This document shows positions 15,665 through 25,374 of a stretch of 34,042 bases of DNA, one piece after another. Both the position numbers and the translations under genes were made by a program. This DNA comes from Rhodovarius lipocyclicus (GTDB lineage: Bacteria > Pseudomonadota > Alphaproteobacteria > Acetobacterales > Acetobacteraceae), in the NCBI RefSeq assembly GCF_009900765.1, contig NZ_JAAABL010000039.1, positions 1 to 34,042 of the forward strand. Direction: 5' to 3'. Numbering within the stretch: the stretch's first letter is position 1; each line of letters opens with the position of its first letter. The notes under the pieces were generated by a model. It had not been told where the DNA came from. It searched no databases and worked only from the letters and a program-made list of their open reading frames with translations.

Positions 15665-18379
15665 ATGCCTGACGTCCTCGTCGTCGAAAGCCCGGCCAAG
15701 GCCAAGACCATCAACAAGTATCTGGGGGACGGTTTCACCGTGCTCGCCAGCTTCGGCCATGTGCGCGACCTGCCGCCCAAGGACGGTTCCGTGCGCCCGG
15801 AGGAAGACTTCGCGATGGACTGGGAGGCGGACGACCGTGGCCGCAAGCAGGTCCAGGCCATCGCCCGCGCGCTGAAGGGGGCCAAGCACCTCTATCTGGC
15901 GACCGACCCTGATCGGGAGGGCGAGGCGATTTCCTGGCATGTGAAGGACATGCTGGCGCGCGAAGGCGCCCTGCGCGGCGTTCAGGTCAGCCGCGTGACC
16001 TTCAACGAGATCACCAAGCGCGCCGTCCAATACGCCATCGCCCATCCGCGGGATTTGGATACGCCGCTGATCGAGGCCTATCTGGCCCGCCGCGCGCTGG
16101 ATTACCTGGTGGGCTTCTCGCTGTCGCCCGTGCTGTGGCGCAAGCTGCCGGGCAGCAAATCGGCCGGGCGCGTGCAATCCGTCGCCCTCAGGCTGATCTG
16201 CGAGCGCGAGGCCGAGATCGAGGCCTTCAAGGCGCGCGAATACTGGACGGTGGAGGCGCGCCTCGCCACGCCGCTCGGCGCGCCCTTCATGGCCCGGCTG
16301 ACGCATCATGAGGGCCGCAAGCTCGACCAGTTCGACCTGAACACCGAGGCGCTGGCGCTGGCCGCCAAGCGCGCGGTGGAGGCGGGCAAGTTCTCGGTGG
16401 GCTCGGTCGAGAAGAAGCGCGTGCGGCGCAACCCGCCCGCCCCCTTCACCACCAGCACCCTGCAGCAGGAAGCCAGCCGCAAGCTGGGCTTCGGCGCGCA
16501 GCTGACCATGCGCACCGCCCAGTCCCTGTATGAGGGCGTGGCGATCGGCGGCGAGACCGTGGGCCTCATCACCTATATGCGGACGGACGGCGTGCAGATG
16601 GCGCGTGAGGCCATCATGGCCATCCGCGACCATGTGAAGGGCGAGTTCGGCCCCGACTACCTGCCCGGCGCGCCGCGCGAATACACCAGCAAGGCCAAGA
16701 ACGCCCAGGAAGCGCATGAGGCGGTGCGCCCCACCGATGTCTCCCGCACTCCGGCCAGCGTGGCGCGCTACCTCAGTGAGCAGCAGCGCAAGCTGTATGA
16801 GCTGGTCTGGAAGCGCGCGGTCGCCAGCCAGATGCAGTCCGCCGAGCTGGACCAGACGGTGGCCGAGATCGTCGAGCCCACGGGCCAGACCCGGCTGCGC
16901 GCCACCGGCTCCGTCATCGCCTTCGACGGCTTCCTGAAGCTGTACCGCGAGGACCGCGACGACGCGGCCCCCGAGGATGACGACGAGAACCGCACTCTGC
17001 CGCCGATGCGGGAGAAGGACGCGCTGAAGACCGGGGAGGTGAATGCCAGCCAGCACTTCACCCAGCCGCCGCCGCGCTTTTCCGAAGCCAGCCTGGTGAA
17101 GCGGATGGAGGAGCTGGGCATCGGCCGGCCTTCCACCTACGCCTCCATCCTGCAGGTGCTGCAGGACCGCGAATACGTGAAGCTGGACAAGCGCCGCTTC
17201 ATGCCGGAGGACCGGGGGCGGCTCGTGACCGCCTTCCTGGTCAGCTATTTCGAACGCTATGTGGACACCGGCTTCACGGCGGGGCTGGAGGAACAGCTCG
17301 ACGAAATCTCGGACGGCAAGGCCGATTGGCGCGCGGTGATGCGCGCCTTCTGGGAGGCCTTCTCGACCGCGATCGACGCGACCAAGGACCTCAAGATCAG
17401 CGACGTGATCGACCGGCTGGACGAGGAGCTGGGCCCCCACTTCTTCCCCGCCGCCGATGATGGCAAGGACCCGCGCCTTTGCCCCTCCTGCGGGGCGGGG
17501 CGGCTGGGGCTGCGGCTGGGGCGCACCGGCGCCTTCATCGGCTGCTCCAACTATCCGGAATGCCGCTACACCCGCCCGCTGGCGGTGCCGGGGGCCGAGG
17601 GCGACGCCACCGGCGCCCTGGCCGATGGCCTGCGCGAATTGGGCGTGGACCCCGCGACCGGCCAGAAGGTGACCATGCGGCGCGGGCCCTATGGCATCTA
17701 TGTGCAGCTGGGCGAGGCCGGCGTGGACGAGAAGGGCAAGCCCACCAAGCCCCGCCGCGCCAGCCTGGCCCGCAACATGGACCCCGAGCAGATGGGGCTG
17801 GAACAGGCGCTCGCCCTGCTGTCCATGCCGCGTGTGGTCGGCGTGCACCCGGATACGGGTGAGGAGATCACGGCCCATCTCGGCCGCTTCGGGCCCTATA
17901 TCACCATGGGCGCGCTGTCGAAGTCGCTGGACAAGGATGACGACGTGCTGTCGCTCGGGCTGAACCGGGCGGTGGCGCTGCTGGCGGATGCCAAGCCGCG
18001 CGGCATCACCCTGGGCGACCACCCGGCGGATGGCGAGAAGGTGGAGGTGCGGCGCGGCCGCTTCGGCCCCTTCATCCTGCACGGCAAGCGCGTGGCGAAC
18101 ATGCCGCGCGGGGTCGAGATGGAAGCCATCAGCCTGGATGAGGCGGTGAAGCTGCTGGCCGAGAAGGGCAAGGACCTGCCGCCGATGAAGGGTGCGCGCG
18201 GCGCCAAGGGCAAGGCCGCGGCGAAGAAGCCCGCCGCGAAGGCGGAGGCTGCGCCCAAGCCCGCCGCCAAGAAGGCAGCCCCCAAAAAGGCCGCGCCGAA
18301 GAAGGCCGCCGCCAAGACCACCGCCAAGGCGCCCACGAAAAAGGCCGCCACCAAGAAGCCCGCGGCACCCAAGGCGTGA
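15665..18379 (+). CDS. topA: DNA topoisomerase I with histone-like basic tail
   Basis: The 904-residue type IA topoisomerase relaxes negative supercoils. The Toprim domain opens the protein (VVESPAKAKTI, YLATDPDREGEAISWH). The catalytic tyrosine is Tyr304 in GLITYMRTDG, and KSAGRVQSVALRLI and GRPSTYASI are present. One four-cysteine zinc ribbon starts at C606 (CPSCGAG ... CSNYPEC). Three glycine-rich C-terminal repeats follow (MRRGPYGIYV, LGRFGPYI, RRGRFGPFI). The last 50 or so residues are almost only Lys, Ala and Pro (KKAAPKKAAPKKAAAK), like a histone H1 tail, and probably bind DNA non-specifically. The gene ends in a GTGA overlap with rnr. Confidence 0.97.
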   Translation: MPDVLVVESPAKAKTINKYLGDGFTVLASFGHVRDLPPKDGSVRPEEDFAMDWEADDRGRKQVQAIARALKGAKHLYLATDPDREGEAISWHVKDMLAREGALRGVQVSRVTFNEITKRAVQYAIAHPRDLDTPLIEAYLARRALDYLVGFSLSPVLWRKLPGSKSAGRVQSVALRLICEREAEIEAFKAREYWTVEARLATPLGAPFMARLTHHEGRKLDQFDLNTEALALAAKRAVEAGKFSVGSVEKKRVRRNPPAPFTTSTLQQEASRKLGFGAQLTMRTAQSLYEGVAIGGETVGLITYMRTDGVQMAREAIMAIRDHVKGEFGPDYLPGAPREYTSKAKNAQEAHEAVRPTDVSRTPASVARYLSEQQRKLYELVWKRAVASQMQSAELDQTVAEIVEPTGQTRLRATGSVIAFDGFLKLYREDRDDAAPEDDDENRTLPPMREKDALKTGEVNASQHFTQPPPRFSEASLVKRMEELGIGRPSTYASILQVLQDREYVKLDKRRFMPEDRGRLVTAFLVSYFERYVDTGFTAGLEEQLDEISDGKADWRAVMRAFWEAFSTAIDATKDLKISDVIDRLDEELGPHFFPAADDGKDPRLCPSCGAGRLGLRLGRTGAFIGCSNYPECRYTRPLAVPGAEGDATGALADGLRELGVDPATGQKVTMRRGPYGIYVQLGEAGVDEKGKPTKPRRASLARNMDPEQMGLEQALALLSMPRVVGVHPDTGEEITAHLGRFGPYITMGALSKSLDKDDDVLSLGLNRAVALLADAKPRGITLGDHPADGEKVEVRRGRFGPFILHGKRVANMPRGVEMEAISLDEAVKLLAEKGKDLPPMKGARGAKGKAAAKKPAAKAEAAPKPAAKKAAPKKAAPKKAAAKTTAKAPTKKAATKKPAAPKA

Positions 18380-20730
18380 CGCGCAAGGGACCGCCGCCGA
18401 AAGGAAAGAAGGCCGCGCGGGCCGCCCTGACCCGCGCCGCGAAGCCCGCCAGCGGCGAGAAGCGTCCGCCCAGGCCCGCCGAACCCAACCGGCGCGCCTT
18501 CAAGGGCGGCAAGCCCAAGGTGGCCCGCCCGCTCGGCGTGCCGCAGGGTGAGCCCGGCACGCTACCCACGGCGCTGCAGCTCAAGAAATTCCTGGCCTCG
18601 GCCCAGGGCAAGCTGCGCATGGTGGAAATCGCCCGCGCCTTCAACCTGACGCCCGACCAGCGCCCTGCCCTGCGCAACCTGATCCGGCAGATGAAGGAGG
18701 ACGGCCAGGCCGCCCCCGCCGGCCGGCGCAGCGTGGAAGCGCCCCTGCACCGCCGCCCCACCCTGCCGGAGATGTGCCTGGTGGAGGTGTTCGGCACCGA
18801 CACCGAGGGCGACCCGCTGGCCCGCCCCGTGGGCTGGGAGGGCGATGGCCCCGCCCCCCTGATCTACATGCGCCCCGAGCAGCGCGGCCAGCCGGCGCTC
18901 GCCCCGCGCGACAGGGTGCTGGCCCGGCTGCGCCCGATCGGCGCCGGCAAGTATGAGGGGCGCACCTTCAAACGCATCGCCGCCCGCGATACCTCGAAGA
19001 TCCTGGGCGTGGTCGAGGGCGGGCTGCTGGTGCCCACCGACCGGCGCAACAAATCCAGCTGGTCCATCGCCGAGGGCGACGCCGCCGAGGGCGAGATCAT
19101 CCTGGCCGAACCCGTGGCCTCTCCGGGGCGGCATTTCGGGCCCCGCCCGGTGAAGGTGATCGAGGTTCTGGGCCGGCTCGGTCAGGCGAAATCGGTCTCG
19201 CTGATCTGCATCCACGCCCATGGCATCCCGGTGGATTTCTCGCCCGAGGCGGTGCAGCAGGCCGAGAAGGCCCGCGCCACCCGCATGAGCAAGACGCGCG
19301 AGGACCTGCGCGGCATCCCGCTGGTGACGATCGACGGCGAGGATGCGCGGGATTTCGACGACGCGGTCTTCGCCGAGCCCACCGCCGATGGCTGGCGCAT
19401 CATCGTGGCCATCGCCGATGTGGCGCATTACGTGACCCCGGGCTCGGCGCTGGACCAGGATGCCCGCCGGCGCGGCAACAGCGTCTATTTCCCCGACCGC
19501 GTGGTGCCCATGCTGCCGGAGCAGCTGTCCAACGGCTGGTGCAGCCTGCGCCCGCATGAGGATCGCGGCTGCCTGTTCGTGGAGATGGAGTTCGACAAGG
19601 CCGGCACCAAGCGCCAGCACCGCTTCGGGCGCGGCCTGATGCGCAGCGCCGCCCGCCTGACCTATGAGCAGGCCGAGGAAGCGCATCTGGCCGGCACCGA
19701 CCCCGAGGGGCTGGAGGCCGGGCACATGGCGAAGCTCTACGGTGCCTATAAATCGCTGCTGGGCGCGCGCATCCGGCGCGGCACGCTCGACCTCGACCTG
19801 CCCGAGCGCCGGGTGATCCTGAACGAGAATGGGGAGGTGACCTCCGTCCGGCCCCGCGCGCGGCTCGACTCGCACCGGCTGATCGAGGAATTCATGGTGG
19901 CCGCCAATGTCTGCGCGGCGGAGGAGCTGGAGCGCCTGTCCCAGCCCTGCATGTACCGCGTGCACGACCGCCCCTCGGACCAGAAGCTGGAGGGGCTGCG
20001 GCAGTTCCTGGCGCAATTCGACATCACCCTGCCCCAGGGCGACCGGCTGCTGCCGAAGAACCTGGCCCATGCCCTGACCAAGGTGAAGGGCGAGCCGCAT
20101 GAGCGCCTGACCCATGAGGTGATGCTGCGCAGCCAGAGCCAGGCGGCCTACGCCCCCGACAATCTGGGCCATTTCGGCCTGGCCCTGCCGCGCTACGCCC
20201 ATTTCACCAGCCCGATCCGGCGTTACGCCGACCTGCTGGTGCACCGGGCGCTGATCCGCGGCCTGAAGCTGGGCAAGGACGGCATCACGGAGGGCGAGGC
20301 CTCCATCATGCCCGACACCGGGGAGCAGATCACGCTGACCGAACGCCGCGCGGCGCTCGCCGAGCGCGACGCGGTGGACCGCTACCTAGCCGCCTTCATG
20401 GCCGGGCGGCAGGGAGAGGTGTTCCAGGCCCGGATCTCCGGCGTCACGCGCTTCGGCATGTTCGTGACGGTGGAGGAGACGGGGGCCTCGGGACTCGTGC
20501 CCTTCGCCGCCCTGCCGGATGACCGGTGGGAGGAGGACGGCACCGGCCTCGCTTTGGTCGGCCGGCGGACGGGGATGCGATTCTCCCTCGGCGACGAGGT
20601 GGAAGTGACCCTGCGGGAGGCCAATGCCCTGACCGGAAGTCTGCAATTCCACCTGCGTTCCGGCAAGGGCGCCAAGGCGCGGGCCGGAAAACCCTTCAAA
20701 ACCGGGCGCCACCGCGCAGGAAAGGCTTGA
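18376..20730 (+). CDS. rnr: Ribonuclease R
   Basis: The 784-residue 3'-5' exoribonuclease degrades structured RNA. The N-terminal 50 residues are strongly basic ([18 protein letters not shown]). A winged-helix segment follows ([20 protein letters not shown]), then cold-shock domains. The RNB catalytic domain has the metal-binding acidic cluster D320-G-E-D323-A-R-D326-F-D328-D329, then [20 protein letters not shown]-terminal S1 domain ([20 protein letters not shown]) and a short basic tail close the protein. The start is a GTG at 18376 overlapping the topA stop by four bases, so the two are probably translationally coupled. Confidence 0.95.
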   Translation: MTRKGPPPKGKKAARAALTRAAKPASGEKRPPRPAEPNRRAFKGGKPKVARPLGVPQGEPGTLPTALQLKKFLASAQGKLRMVEIARAFNLTPDQRPALRNLIRQMKEDGQAAPAGRRSVEAPLHRRPTLPEMCLVEVFGTDTEGDPLARPVGWEGDGPAPLIYMRPEQRGQPALAPRDRVLARLRPIGAGKYEGRTFKRIAARDTSKILGVVEGGLLVPTDRRNKSSWSIAEGDAAEGEIILAEPVASPGRHFGPRPVKVIEVLGRLGQAKSVSLICIHAHGIPVDFSPEAVQQAEKARATRMSKTREDLRGIPLVTIDGEDARDFDDAVFAEPTADGWRIIVAIADVAHYVTPGSALDQDARRRGNSVYFPDRVVPMLPEQLSNGWCSLRPHEDRGCLFVEMEFDKAGTKRQHRFGRGLMRSAARLTYEQAEEAHLAGTDPEGLEAGHMAKLYGAYKSLLGARIRRGTLDLDLPERRVILNENGEVTSVRPRARLDSHRLIEEFMVAANVCAAEELERLSQPCMYRVHDRPSDQKLEGLRQFLAQFDITLPQGDRLLPKNLAHALTKVKGEPHERLTHEVMLRSQSQAAYAPDNLGHFGLALPRYAHFTSPIRRYADLLVHRALIRGLKLGKDGITEGEASIMPDTGEQITLTERRAALAERDAVDRYLAAFMAGRQGEVFQARISGVTRFGMFVTVEETGASGLVPFAALPDDRWEEDGTGLALVGRRTGMRFSLGDEVEVTLREANALTGSLQFHLRSGKGAKARAGKPFKTGRHRAGKA

Positions 20731-20824
20731 CCCCCGGCCCGGCCTGTATCATTCAGGCGCCCATGTCCCGTGGGTCCACCCCGCGGCAATTCCTTTTGCA
20801 GACTGCACTGATCGGACCCGACCC

Positions 20825-20992
20825 ATGGCCAAATCAAACACCATCCAGATCAAGCTGGTGAGCAGCGCCGAAACCGGCCACTTCTACGTCACGAAGAAGA
20901 ATGCCCGCACGGCCACCGGCAAGCTGGAGCTGAAGAAGTACGACCCGGTGGTGCGCAAGCACGTCGTCTACCGCGAGTCCAAGATCAAGTAA
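20825..20992 (+). CDS. rpmG: 50S ribosomal protein L33
   Basis: A 55-residue protein begins [20 protein letters not shown] and ends [20 protein letters not shown] plus a short basic tail, which is the non-zinc form of L33. Length is exactly typical. It sits 94 bases after rnr, the usual neighbour in alphaproteobacteria. A TTGACC box at 20727-20732 and TATCAT at 20747-20752 lie upstream but are only 14 bases apart, so an own promoter is doubtful. A strong terminator follows. Confidence 0.97.
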   Translation: MAKSNTIQIKLVSSAETGHFYVTKKNARTATGKLELKKYDPVVRKHVVYRESKIK

Positions 20993-21022
20993 TCGGCCCA
21001 CGGCCCAGGCCGTGGCTGATGG

Positions 21023-21055
21023 AACCGGTGCGGGGCAACCCGCGCCGGTTTTTTT
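21023..21055 (+). terminator. Rho-independent terminator after rpmG
   Basis: AACCGGTGCGGG (21023-21034), loop GCAA, and CCCGCGCCGGTT (21039-21050) form a 12-bp stem with one G-T wobble, followed directly by a run of T to 21055. A second perfect stem (CCACGGCC/GGCCGTGG, 20998-21015) precedes it. This closes the long pyrB-to-rpmG run on the plus strand. There is no T-tract on the other strand, so it should not serve the convergent pleD gene. Confidence 0.9.
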
Positions 21056-21093
21056 ATTGCCCAACCTTTTCCTGTCTTGCCCCGTAGCCCTGC

Positions 21094-22464
21094 TCAGTTG
21101 GCGGCGGTGCGCTCGAAATCCCCGGCATTGGCCATATAGACCTTGTCCCGGCCCGCCGCCTTGGCGCGGTACAGCGCGGCGTCGGCCGCCCCGATCACCG
21201 CATCCGAATCGCTGCCGCAGGGCGCCACGGCCACCCCGATGCTGGCCGTGGCGGAAATCTCGACCGGGCCCAGCTGCATGGGGGTGCCGCCGATGGCATC
21301 CCGCAGGCGCTCCGCCACCAGCATGGCGTATTCGGACGGCGCGCCGGCCATCACCACCAGGAATTCCTCGCCGCCCCAGCGCGCCACCACATCGGCCGCG
21401 CGCAGGTTCACCCGCAGGCGGTTCGCCACCTCCCGCAGGGCGGCGTCGCCCACATTGTGGCCCCAGGTGTCGTTGATCGGCTTGAAGCGGTCGAGGTCCA
21501 GGATCAGCACCGCCACATCGCCGCCGCGCAGCAGCCCATCCAGGTGCCGGCGCACGTAGCGGCGGTTGCGCAGGCCGGTCAGCGGGTCCGTCACGGCCAT
21601 TTCCAGGCTGCGGTCCAGCTCCGCCCGCAGGCGGTCCTGATAGCGCTTGCGGCGGATCTGGTTGCGCGCGCGGGCGCGCAGCTCATTGGGGTCCACCGGC
21701 ATCAGCACATGGTCGTTGGCGCCGATGTCGAAGCCGCGCAGCACCAGCGCCCGCTGGCTGGGGCGCGCCACCAGGATCACGGGCACATCCCGCGTCGGGC
21801 CATTGGCCCTGAGGCGGGAGGCCAGGCGCAGCGTGTCGCCCCCTTCCTCCGGCAGGCACAGGATGGCCAGATCGACGCCGCCCTGGTTCAGCCGGGCCCA
21901 GATGGTCTCGGCGGTGTCGAAGCTTTCCACCACCACCCCATCCCGCCTGAGGGCGGCGACGATGCCCGCCCCCTCCTGCCCGCAGGAGAGCACCAGCGTA
22001 TGCGTGCCCGCCACCCCGGCATCGGGTGCCTCGGGCGCCTCGAAGCCCAGGTCGCGGGCGGTCTCGGCCCGCAGCCGCCAGGCATCCTGCACCTGCTTCA
22101 CGCGCATCAGCGCGCGCAGGCGGGCGAACAGCGTCGCATCGTCCACGGGCTTGGAGAGGAAGTCGTCGGCCCCCGCCTCCAGCCCGCGCACGCGCTCGGA
22201 GGCCTCTGTCAGCGCGGTGACCATCACGACGGGGATGTGCATCAGCGCCGGGTCGGCTTTCAGGCGGCGGCAGGTCTCGAAACCGTCCATGCCCGGCATC
22301 ATGACATCCAGAAGAATTATGTCCGGAGACCAGCTCGCGGCCTGTTCCAGGGCTTCCGCGCCGCTCTGGGCCAGCGCTACCTCATAGAACTCACTCTGCA
22401 GCTTCGCCTCCAGCAGGCGACGGTTCGCGGTGATGTCGTCCACCACCAGGATGCGGGCGGTCAT
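21094..22464 (-). CDS. pleD: PleD-type response regulator / diguanylate cyclase
   Basis: The 456-residue protein makes the second messenger cyclic di-GMP when phosphorylated. Receiver domain 1 (residues 1-120) is intact: acidic VVDD pair, phospho-acceptor Asp53 in IILLDVMMPGMDG, and Lys105 in LSKPVDD. Receiver 2 (about 155-275) is degenerate: its expected Asp strand reads LAILCLPEEGG, so it is only an adaptor, as in Caulobacter PleD. The GGDEF domain (about 285-450) has the active site GGEEF (364-368) and the inhibitory product site RAAD (355-358) five residues before it. It should be an active, feedback-inhibited cyclase. The gene is divergent from the methyltransferase gene, with only 26 bases between them. 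Confidence 0.94.
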   Translation of the reverse strand: MTARILVVDDITANRRLLEAKLQSEFYEVALAQSGAEALEQAASWSPDIILLDVMMPGMDGFETCRRLKADPALMHIPVVMVTALTEASERVRGLEAGADDFLSKPVDDATLFARLRALMRVKQVQDAWRLRAETARDLGFEAPEAPDAGVAGTHTLVLSCGQEGAGIVAALRRDGVVVESFDTAETIWARLNQGGVDLAILCLPEEGGDTLRLASRLRANGPTRDVPVILVARPSQRALVLRGFDIGANDHVLMPVDPNELRARARNQIRRKRYQDRLRAELDRSLEMAVTDPLTGLRNRRYVRRHLDGLLRGGDVAVLILDLDRFKPINDTWGHNVGDAALREVANRLRVNLRAADVVARWGGEEFLVVMAGAPSEYAMLVAERLRDAIGGTPMQLGPVEISATASIGVAVAPCGSDSDAVIGAADAALYRAKAAGRDKVYMANAGDFERTAAN

Positions 22465-22490
22465 GCGCGCATCCTAACACGGAGAACGCC

Positions 22491-23087
22491 ATGTCCGGCG
22501 CCAGCGTCAGCGATCACGGCAGCGTTGCCAATAAGGGCCTGTTCTTCAAGCGCTGGCTCGCGAACCCGTTGCAGATGGGCAGCGTCATCCCTTCCTCCGC
22601 CACCTTCAGCCGCATGATCGCCGAACGGGCGGAGCGGGCGGGCGACGAGGTGGTGGTGGAGCTGGGCGCCGGCACCGGCGTCATTTCCCGCGCCTTGCTG
22701 GCGGCGGGCGTGCCCGCCCACCGGCTGCTGCTGGTGGAGATCGTGCCCGAGATGGCCGAGCACCTGCGCGCCGCCCTGCCGGGGGTGCGGGTGGTGTGCG
22801 GCGACGGGTTCGAGCTGCCGCGCGTGCTGGAACAGGCGGGCGCGCCGCCGGTGGGCGATGTGGTGTGCGGCATTCCGCTGGTGATGCTGCCCGCGGAGCA
22901 GCAGGCCCGCATCGTGGGCGCCATGATGCAGGCCAGCCCGCGCCGGGGCTTCCTGCACCTCAGCTACTGCGTCACGTCCCCCCTGCCGCGCGGGAAGCTG
23001 GGCATCGAGGGCGAGCGGCAGGCCTGGACCTGGCGGAACTTCCCGCCCGGCGGCGTGTGGCGTTACCGCCCGGCGCAGCGGAGCTGA
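22491..23087 (+). CDS. SAM-dependent phospholipid N-methyltransferase-like protein
   Basis: The 198-residue protein resembles the soluble PmtA-type phosphatidylethanolamine N-methyltransferases. An N-terminal amphipathic stretch (FFKRWLANPLQMGSVIPSS) is typical for membrane association. The SAM-binding motif follows (VVVELGAGTGVISRALL), then LLLVEIVPEMAEHL and VVCGDGFELP, and it ends with VWRYRP as these proteins do. The likely product is methylated phosphatidylethanolamine on the way to phosphatidylcholine. A close alternative is a related rRNA-dimethylase-fold methyltransferase with another substrate. A GGAGA ribosome-binding site precedes the ATG. Confidence 0.75.
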   Translation: MSGASVSDHGSVANKGLFFKRWLANPLQMGSVIPSSATFSRMIAERAERAGDEVVVELGAGTGVISRALLAAGVPAHRLLLVEIVPEMAEHLRAALPGVRVVCGDGFELPRVLEQAGAPPVGDVVCGIPLVMLPAEQQARIVGAMMQASPRRGFLHLSYCVTSPLPRGKLGIEGERQAWTWRNFPPGGVWRYRPAQRS

Positions 23088-23244
23088 GCGGAGCAAGGCT
23101 GGAACCGTTCCATCGCAGGCCGATCTGTCACACCGAAATTTCACTGCCCTCGGCTGCCCTTCGATCCAGCGCCTTATCCTGCGAATGGATTAGCAGAATG
23201 TCGGCGCTGGCTCGATAGGCTATTCGTCATCCGGCAGTAAGAGC

Positions 23245-23273
23245 AAAAATTATCCCGCCCGGAATTCAGGCGG
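23245..23273 (-). terminator. Weak terminator-like hairpin after the GST gene
   Basis: On the minus strand CCGCC and GGCGG (23269-23273 and 23255-23259) form a 5-bp stem, followed by GATAATTTTT. It lies 44 bases past the GST stop. The stem is short, so the call is tentative. The rest of the 229-base gap 23088-23316 is relatively AT-rich, and I see nothing else in it. Confidence 0.35.
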
Positions 23274-23316
23274 AATCATGTGCCGCGCGAATAGCCGACC
23301 ACGCATGATTCGAGCG

Positions 23317-24012
23317 TCAGCGCGGCTGGAATTGTTTCGTTCCGAACATATTCTCCCGCCATTCCTTGGTGGGCGGGCCGCTGCGCTGGTTCTGGGACAG
23401 CACCTCGACACCCCGCGCCACCGCCGGACGGGCCGCGATGGCATCGTGCCAGCGCTTGACCGCCGGGTAGTCGTTCAGGTCGATGCCGCGCCGGTCGGGG
23501 TTGCGGATCCAGGGGAAGGTCGCGATGTCCGCGATCGAATAGTCCGCCCCGGCCAGGTATCCGCTCTCAGACAGGCGCTTTTCCAGCACGCGGTGCAGGC
23601 GCCGCACTTCGTTGCGGTAGCGGGTGATGGCGTAGGGGATCTTCTCCGGCGCATAGGCCGCGAAGTGGTTGTACTGGCCGAACATCGGCCCCACGCCGCC
23701 CATCTGGAACATCAGCCATTGCAGGGCGCGATAGCGGGTGGCGGGGTCCTTGGGCAGCAGAGGGCTGTCCACCTTCTCGGCCAGATAGATCAGCATGGCC
23801 CCGCTCTCGAACAGCGCGAAATCGCCGCCCGGGCCATCGGGGTCCACCAGGGCGGGGATGCGGTGGTTCGGATTGATCTTCAGGAAGCTCTCGGCGAACT
23901 GCTCGCCCTTGCCGATATCGACGGGGATCACGCGATAGGGGATCCCCGTCTCCTCCAGCATGATGTGCACCTTGTGACCGTTGGGCGTGGGCCAGGAATA
24001 GAGGTCGATCAC
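23317..24012 (-). CDS. Glutathione S-transferase, YfcG/YghU-like (nu class)
   Basis: The 231-residue protein has a thioredoxin-fold N-terminal domain and a helical C-terminal domain. The opening MIDLYSWPTPNGHKV carries Thr9 and Asn11 in the positions used by E. coli YfcG, which reduces disulfides with glutathione rather than conjugating it. FESGAMLIYLAEK is the glutathione gamma-glutamyl site, and GADYSIADIATFPW is the C-terminal N-capping box. I chose the GTG at 24012 because GGGAG lies 8 bases before it. A longer ATG start at 24060 gives an atypical N-terminus. It follows the aminotransferase gene by 51 bases on the same strand and is probably co-transcribed. Confidence 0.9.
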   Translation of the reverse strand: MIDLYSWPTPNGHKVHIMLEETGIPYRVIPVDIGKGEQFAESFLKINPNHRIPALVDPDGPGGDFALFESGAMLIYLAEKVDSPLLPKDPATRYRALQWLMFQMGGVGPMFGQYNHFAAYAPEKIPYAITRYRNEVRRLHRVLEKRLSESGYLAGADYSIADIATFPWIRNPDRRGIDLNDYPAVKRWHDAIAARPAVARGVEVLSQNQRSGPPTKEWRENMFGTKQFQPR

Positions 24013-24063
24013 CGCGCTTGCTCCCGATTGCTCGGCAGGGATGTGGGGCCGAGGCCCCACCCG

Positions 24064-25248
24064 TCAATCATTGCCGTTCAGGTACTGCATGGCCGCCGCC
24101 AGCCCGCCCGGCTTGTGCGGCACGCCGGCCGCGGCCAGACCCATCTCCACCCCGCCCAGCGTGCCGACCAGTTGCAGGTCGCCGAAATCGCCCAGATGGC
24201 CGATGCGGAACACCCGGTCGTTCAGCTGCCCCAGCCCGTTGCCGAGCGACATGTTGAACTTCTTCAGGATGGTGGCGCGCAAGGCGTTGGCGCTGTGCCC
24301 TTCCGGCAGGCGCACCGCCGTCAGCACCGGGGAGACATGGCGCGGGTCCTCGCACTGCACCTCCAGCCCCCAGGCGCGCACGGCGCGGCGGGTGGCCTCG
24401 CCATGGCGGTCATGGCGGGCGAAGACGTTGTCGAGCCCTTCCTCGAACAGCATGTCCAGCGCGGTATCCAGCGCGTAGAGCATGTTGGTGGCCGGCGTGT
24501 AGGGAAAATAGCCGGTCGCGTTGGAGGCGATCATCGGCTTCCAGTCCCAGAAGCTGCGCGGCAGCTTCGCGGTTTCGGACGCCTTCAGGGCCTTGGCGCT
24601 GACCGCGTTGAAGGACAGGCCCGGCGGCAGCATCAGCCCCTTCTGGCTGCCGCTGACGGTGACATCCACGCCCCATTCGTCGTGCCGGTAATCGACCGAA
24701 CCCAGCGAGGAGATGGTGTCCACCAGCAGCAGCGCCGGGTGGCCGGCGGCGTCGATGGCCTTTCGCACTTCGTCGATGCGGCTGGTGGCCCCCGTGCTGG
24801 TCTCGTTGTGGACCACGGCCACGGCCTTGATCTCATGGCCCGTATCGGCGCGCAGCCGGGCCTCGATGCCCCCGACATCGGCGCCGCGGCGCCAGTCGGT
24901 GGCCAGCAGTTCCGTCACCAGGCCCAGGCGCCCGGCCATTTCCTGCCACAGATGCGCGAACCAGCCGGTCTCGCACATCAGCACCTTGTCGCCGGGCGAA
25001 AGGGTGTTCACCAGCGCCGCTTCCCAGGCGCCGGTGCCGGAGGCCGGGTAGATGATCACATGGCTTTCGGTCTTGAAGATCTTCTTCGTCTTTTCGAGGA
25101 TCCGCGCGCCGAGCTTGCCGAAATCGGGGCCGCGATGGTCCATGGTCGGGTTGTCCAGCGCGCGCAGCACGCGGTCGGGCACGTTGCTGGGCCCCGGGAT
25201 CTGCAGGAAATGCCGGCCGGCGGTGTGGTGTTCGGCGAAATAGACCAT
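24064..25248 (-). CDS. Class V aminotransferase, serine-glyoxylate / alanine-glyoxylate type
   Basis: The 394-residue PLP enzyme should transfer an amino group to glyoxylate, forming glycine, from serine or alanine. Typical features in order are HFLQIPGPSNVPDRVL, MDHRGPDFG, IYPASGTGAWEAAL, GWFAHLWQEMA, VVHNETSTGA, LLVDTISSLGS and the PLP lysine K203 in SGSQKGLMLPPGL. IGHLGDFGDLQLVGTL near the C-terminus fits serine-glyoxylate aminotransferase. A GGAGG ribosome-binding site lies just upstream of the ATG at 25248. The divergent 2-hydroxyacid oxidoreductase at 25375 could produce glyoxylate-type oxoacids, which would link the two. The exact amino donor is not settled by sequence. Confidence 0.92.
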   Translation of the reverse strand: MVYFAEHHTAGRHFLQIPGPSNVPDRVLRALDNPTMDHRGPDFGKLGARILEKTKKIFKTESHVIIYPASGTGAWEAALVNTLSPGDKVLMCETGWFAHLWQEMAGRLGLVTELLATDWRRGADVGGIEARLRADTGHEIKAVAVVHNETSTGATSRIDEVRKAIDAAGHPALLLVDTISSLGSVDYRHDEWGVDVTVSGSQKGLMLPPGLSFNAVSAKALKASETAKLPRSFWDWKPMIASNATGYFPYTPATNMLYALDTALDMLFEEGLDNVFARHDRHGEATRRAVRAWGLEVQCEDPRHVSPVLTAVRLPEGHSANALRATILKKFNMSLGNGLGQLNDRVFRIGHLGDFGDLQLVGTLGGVEMGLAAAGVPHKPGGLAAAMQYLNGND

Positions 25249-25374
25249 GGGCGAAGCCTCCGTTTCGGGGCGCTTCTGCCGCGAATTCGCGGGCCGCGCC
25301 AATGAGTTCGGCTTTTCCCGCCCATGAGCGTTTCCCATGCGCCAAATCGGGCGCGGCGCGTTAGAAGCGGGCCC

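Noticed and set aside
15650-18082. An 810-codon minus-strand open frame opposite topA
   Set aside because: topA is unmistakable on the plus strand. The antisense frame is a by-product of high GC at third positions.
18190-18378. Repeated AAG/GCC units that look like a short tandem repeat or array
   Set aside because: They are in-frame Lys/Ala/Pro codons of the topoisomerase tail with no fixed repeat unit or spacer. This is not a CRISPR array or satellite.
18562-20244. A 560-codon minus-strand open frame opposite rnr
   Set aside because: Same reason: it has no motif or plausible start signal, and rnr explains the region fully.
20727-20752. TTGACC and TATCAT as a promoter for rpmG
   Set aside because: The spacer is only 14 bases, and the -35 box overlaps the end of rnr. 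This is too weak to list as a feature.
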